Part shown: positions 5,506 through 7,451 of the stretch, piece by piece | Position numbering within the stretch: position 1 is the stretch's first letter | Layout of the letters: each line of letters begins with the position of its first letter | NCBI GenBank assembly: GCA_017466455.1 | Contig: JAFTUD010000033.1 | Coordinates: 1 to 7,451, forward strand | Direction of reading: 5' to 3' | DNA from: Clostridia bacterium | GTDB taxonomy: Bacteria; Bacillota_A; Clostridia; Oscillospirales; CAG-272 | Length of the DNA stretch: 7,451 bases | Notes under the pieces: model-generated | The model's database searches: none | The model's input: only the letters and a program-made list of their open reading frames with translations | What the model was told of the DNA's origin: nothing | Position numbers and translations under genes: made by a program

Positions 5506-7206
5506 TTATGCTATTTGCTCTTTTCCGTATACGGGAAGTGCCTCAAGGTTATCCTTATAAGGCTTATTCTCTACTGAGCTTAGTGTTACTGTATAGAGTG
5601 TTGCGTCGGATTTTACTACATTTGAGTTTGCGCATGCGGTATGCTCGCTTTGGATATACTCTACATCGCTTACATCGGTATATGCGTAGAGTGAAATTAC
5701 AAGCTCAAGATTTTGCGCACTTCCTGTGAAGCCGTCAAGCATAATCTTAATATTTGTATATTCATCACTTGTCATATCAACCTTTAAAAATCCGCTTGTC
5801 GCATTAACCTCACCGTTTTCCATGAAGGTATCGCCAAGATATTTTGGATTTGCTACGAAAATACCGAAGGTAATATCGTTTTCGTTAAGGTCGTTATACT
5901 TCTTAAGCTCGGTTGTATTTACTACGAAGCCACCGAATGCAATTCCGTTGCCGTTTGTTGAATAGCCGTTATCTGCAAGGGCGGTGAATACAGGTTTCTT
6001 TTCTTCATTTTCAACAAGACCAACCTTGCAATCAGATGCGTTTTGGCAATACTTGTTGTATACACCCTCAGCCTTGAAGCCGTTTGGATATACAAGAGTT
6101 TCAGCATATACATGACCTATAAAGCTTGAAATATTATCATTACACTGTGTGCAGGTTACACCGTGTGTGCAGTCGCCATCACCCTTGTAATTATGAACGC
6201 CTTTATAGAAAGCGTCGCATTTGTTGTAATCATAAACTAAATAGTGGACTGTTTCATCTCTTACAAACTCTTCGTCAGTAAATTCATCGTATGAAACGAG
6301 GGTTGAGTGAGAAATTTCCCAACAACTTACATTAGTGGATTGTAAAGTATTTGCCTGTTCCAACGTTCCTGTGTAATAAATTACTAAACTTGTTGGTCTT
6401 GTAAATTTGTTGGTATCCCAAGCAAAAAGTTTTGCATCCATACAATAAGTATCGCTTATAACTAACGTTAAAACACTTGAAGGAATTGCGGGGACTTGGT
6501 TAACGGAATTGAAATTCGCACCGAGATTGAGAACGGTCAAATTAGTGCAACCGCCAAAAGTGCTGTTGTCAATATGCGTAAGCGAGTTTGGAAAAATCAA
6601 ACTTGTAAGGCTTGAACAGCCGTTGAAAACCGCACCGTTACCGAGCGTTGTAAAGTTAGAGCCGTTTTCCGGATATTTTTCATAATTAAATCCAAATTCA
6701 ACCGTTGATAGATTAGTGCAGTTTTGAAAAGCATTACCGTTAATTTTTGGCACTGTTGAAGCAATTTTTACATACACAAGTTCAGTAGAGCCTTTGAAAC
6801 TTGAACCTCTTATCGGTTTTTCATATCCCTCGGGAAACTCAATACGTGCGATCGAATTTATATCATATTCTTCTCCTACTAATGCGTTGAGTTTATCAAA
6901 GGTGTAGCGCGCTCCCTGCCCATCTGTTACGGTTGTCATAATGTAAAGTGTTGGGTAGGTTGAATAAGAACCGTCCGCATTTTTCATAACCATTCTGGCA
7001 CTTTCATCAAGACTGCTGTCACAGTAGATTGTCGAGGTATCGGTAACTTTGTTTACTGTTCCAAATTCGTTTGTTGAGGATTTGTAAATAGCATTATTAA
7101 CAAATCCCGTTTTCTCGACAGTTGTTTCGGCGGCGCTTGCGGAAATTACGAATATTGACATTAGTGCCACTATCATAATCGCCAAGATCAAAATTTTCTT
7201 TTTCAT
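5506..7206 (-). CDS. Secreted BspA-type leucine-rich-repeat protein, paralogue of the 2569-4179 product
   Basis: The 566-residue product has a signal peptide (KKK, core 5-20, cleavage near S-A-S-A at 25). Residues about 115-250 hold BspA/LRR_5 units with the typical F-x-x-C-T/S-x-L pattern: FKGSTELVYV, FQNCTNLSTVEF, FNGCSSLTSLIF and FGGCTNLTVLNL. The cluster His338, Cys346, Cys352, Cys355, His365, Cys387, Cys393 matches the paralogue nearly position for position, followed by the shared beta-rich domain (about 415-510: YSTNGNG, NTTELKKY, GIFVAN, QNLELVISLYAYT). The repeats are clearer here than in the paralogue. Such proteins commonly act at the cell surface in adhesion or complement/host binding, but nothing here shows the ligand or an anchor. 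AAAAGGAG at 7213-7220 supports the start. The promoter carries the same ten-base G run, so both paralogues may be phase-variable (inference). It is a single-gene unit. Confidence 0.93.
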   Translation of the reverse strand: MKKKILILAIMIVALMSIFVISASAAETTVEKTGFVNNAIYKSSTNEFGTVNKVTDTSTIYCDSSLDESARMVMKNADGSYSTYPTLYIMTTVTDGQGARYTFDKLNALVGEEYDINSIARIEFPEGYEKPIRGSSFKGSTELVYVKIASTVPKINGNAFQNCTNLSTVEFGFNYEKYPENGSNFTTLGNGAVFNGCSSLTSLIFPNSLTHIDNSTFGGCTNLTVLNLGANFNSVNQVPAIPSSVLTLVISDTYCMDAKLFAWDTNKFTRPTSLVIYYTGTLEQANTLQSTNVSCWEISHSTLVSYDEFTDEEFVRDETVHYLVYDYNKCDAFYKGVHNYKGDGDCTHGVTCTQCNDNISSFIGHVYAETLVYPNGFKAEGVYNKYCQNASDCKVGLVENEEKKPVFTALADNGYSTNGNGIAFGGFVVNTTELKKYNDLNENDITFGIFVANPKYLGDTFMENGEVNATSGFLKVDMTSDEYTNIKIMLDGFTGSAQNLELVISLYAYTDVSDVEYIQSEHTACANSNVVKSDATLYTVTLSSVENKPYKDNLEALPVYGKEQIA

Positions 7207-7212
7207 GTTTTT

Positions 7213-7233
7213 CTCCTTTTGCGGTATCCCGCA
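7213..7233 (-). promoter_or_regulatory. Shine-Dalgarno site abutting a 5' UTR hairpin
   Basis: The minus strand reads TGCGG-GATA-CCGCA (stem 7220-7224 with 7229-7233) running directly into AAAAGGAG (7213-7220), which is 6 bases before the ATG. The last stem base is part of the A-run of the ribosome site. Confidence 0.65.
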
Positions 7234-7258
7234 GATATAGAATTTTTATTGTATCATA

Positions 7259-7288
7259 ATTATAACATATATTAGCGTTATTTGTCAA
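7259..7288 (-). promoter_or_regulatory. Promoter of the second leucine-rich-repeat gene
   Basis: On the minus strand, TTGACA (7283-7288) and TATAAT (7259-7264) are 18 bases apart. The predicted leader is about 45 bases. The G run starts 20 bases upstream of the -35 box. Confidence 0.85.
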
Positions 7289-7308
7289 TATTGCACAATT
7301 AACAAATA

Positions 7309-7318
7309 CCCCCCCCCC
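7309..7318 (-). repeat. Homopolymer tract (10 G on coding strand) upstream of -35
   Basis: Ten consecutive C on the plus strand, same length and same neighbours (AAATA on the promoter side, TTTTTTGTGCA on the other) as the tract at 4316-4325. Confidence 0.95.
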
Positions 7319-7320
7319 AT

Positions 7321-7353
7321 TTTTTGTGCATTTTTACCAAAAATGCACAAAAA
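7321..7353. repeat. Perfect 15-bp palindrome with TTGTGCA core
   Basis: TTTTTGTGCATTTTT (7321-7335), spacer ACC, AAAAATGCACAAAAA (7339-7353). Its core is the same as the 9-bp palindrome at 4329-4349. A further TGCACAA is at 7292-7298, across the C/G run. It may be an operator. Confidence 0.65.
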
Positions 7354-7356
7354 TAT

Positions 7357-7380
7357 CACTCCTTCCCCACGGAAGGAGTG
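7357..7380 (-). terminator. Hairpin, probably terminator of a gene beyond the right edge
   Basis: CACTCCTTCC (7357-7366), loop CCAC, GGAAGGAGTG (7371-7380): a perfect 10-bp stem. On the minus strand it is followed by ATATTTTTG. It matches the position of the 4356-4385 terminator relative to its promoter cassette, so a minus-strand gene probably ends to the right of the window. Confidence 0.6.
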
Positions 7381-7388
7381 TATCTCAT

Positions 7389-7403
7389 CAAGGCAACGCC
7401 TTG
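7389..7403. repeat. Small intergenic hairpin
   Basis: CAAGGC-AAC-GCCTTG, a perfect 6-bp stem with a 3-base loop. It sits 8 bases from the terminator-like hairpin at 7357-7380. Nothing coding is visible in the remaining stretch to the window edge. Confidence 0.4.
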
Positions 7404-7451
7404 TGTTGCATAAAAAGTCTAACTTGCCTGCTCTACAAACGACTAAAAAAA

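Noticed and set aside
2569..7206. Operon of the three minus-strand genes
   Set aside because: Each gene is followed by a strong terminator and preceded by its own TTGACA/TATAAT-type promoter.
7097..7288. Minus-strand ORF of 63 codons running through the promoter and start of the second leucine-rich-repeat gene
   Set aside because: It includes the -35/-10 region and overlaps the signal-peptide codons in another frame, so it is a shadow.
4316..7318. CRISPR array or insertion-sequence ends suggested by the repeated upstream blocks
   Set aside because: There are only two copies about 3 kb apart, both at promoters, with no spacers, transposase or target-site duplication visible.
7284..7451. Open minus-strand frame through the right edge, including an ATG followed by Gly codons from the G run
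   Set aside because: It crosses a hairpin terminator and a palindrome, has no ribosome site before the ATG and no protein-like composition. A translational phase-variation ORF is therefore unlikely; the promoter role fits better.

Overview
The window looks like chromosome from an AT-rich, Gram-positive Clostridia-type bacterium, probably a gut or rumen member of the Oscillospirales/Christensenellales. The grounds are Gram-positive AGGAGG-like ribosome sites, TTGACA/TATAAT promoters, U-tailed hairpin terminators, a Ser/Gln-rich lipoprotein, and secreted BspA-type leucine-rich-repeat proteins next to a fucosidase-like glycosidase. The taxon is inferred; no rRNA or marker gene is present.

There are five genes, each apparently a single-gene transcription unit. 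From left to right: (1) 161-1423, minus, a lipoprotein built as repeat-middle-repeat; (2) 1679-2464, plus, a seven-helix membrane protein of the YwaF/TMEM164 type, divergent from gene 1; (3) 2569-4179, minus, a secreted protein with degenerate leucine-rich repeats, convergent with gene 2; (4) 4399-5322, minus, a short cytoplasmic GH29 (alpha-L-fucosidase)-like protein; (5) 5506-7206, minus, a second secreted leucine-rich-repeat protein that shares a Cys/His cluster and C-terminal domain with gene 3. Intergenic gaps are 104 to 255 bases and hold terminators, promoters and inverted repeats. No gene-free stretch exceeds 300 bases. I see no tRNA, rRNA, CRISPR array, transposase or phage gene.

The most interesting structure is non-coding. 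Genes 3 and 5 have nearly the same upstream cassette: a palindrome carrying TGCACAA half-sites, a run of exactly ten G (coding strand), another TTGTGCA site, then TTGACA-18 bp-TATAAT. A homopolymer run placed just upstream of the -35 box of two surface-protein genes is the usual layout of phase-variable promoters. I infer that expression of these two proteins may switch by changes in tract length, and that a TTGTGCA-binding factor may be shared. Gene 4, which lies between them, has the same -35 context and 18-bp spacer but no G run; it has a different perfect palindrome upstream of its -35 box instead. Genes 3 and 5, and less clearly gene 4, also carry a small hairpin next to the ribosome site.

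Genes 3, 4 and 5 could form a host- or glycan-interaction locus (two secreted proteins plus an intracellular glycosidase). That rests on proximity and similar promoters only. Genes 1 and 2 show no clear functional tie to them.
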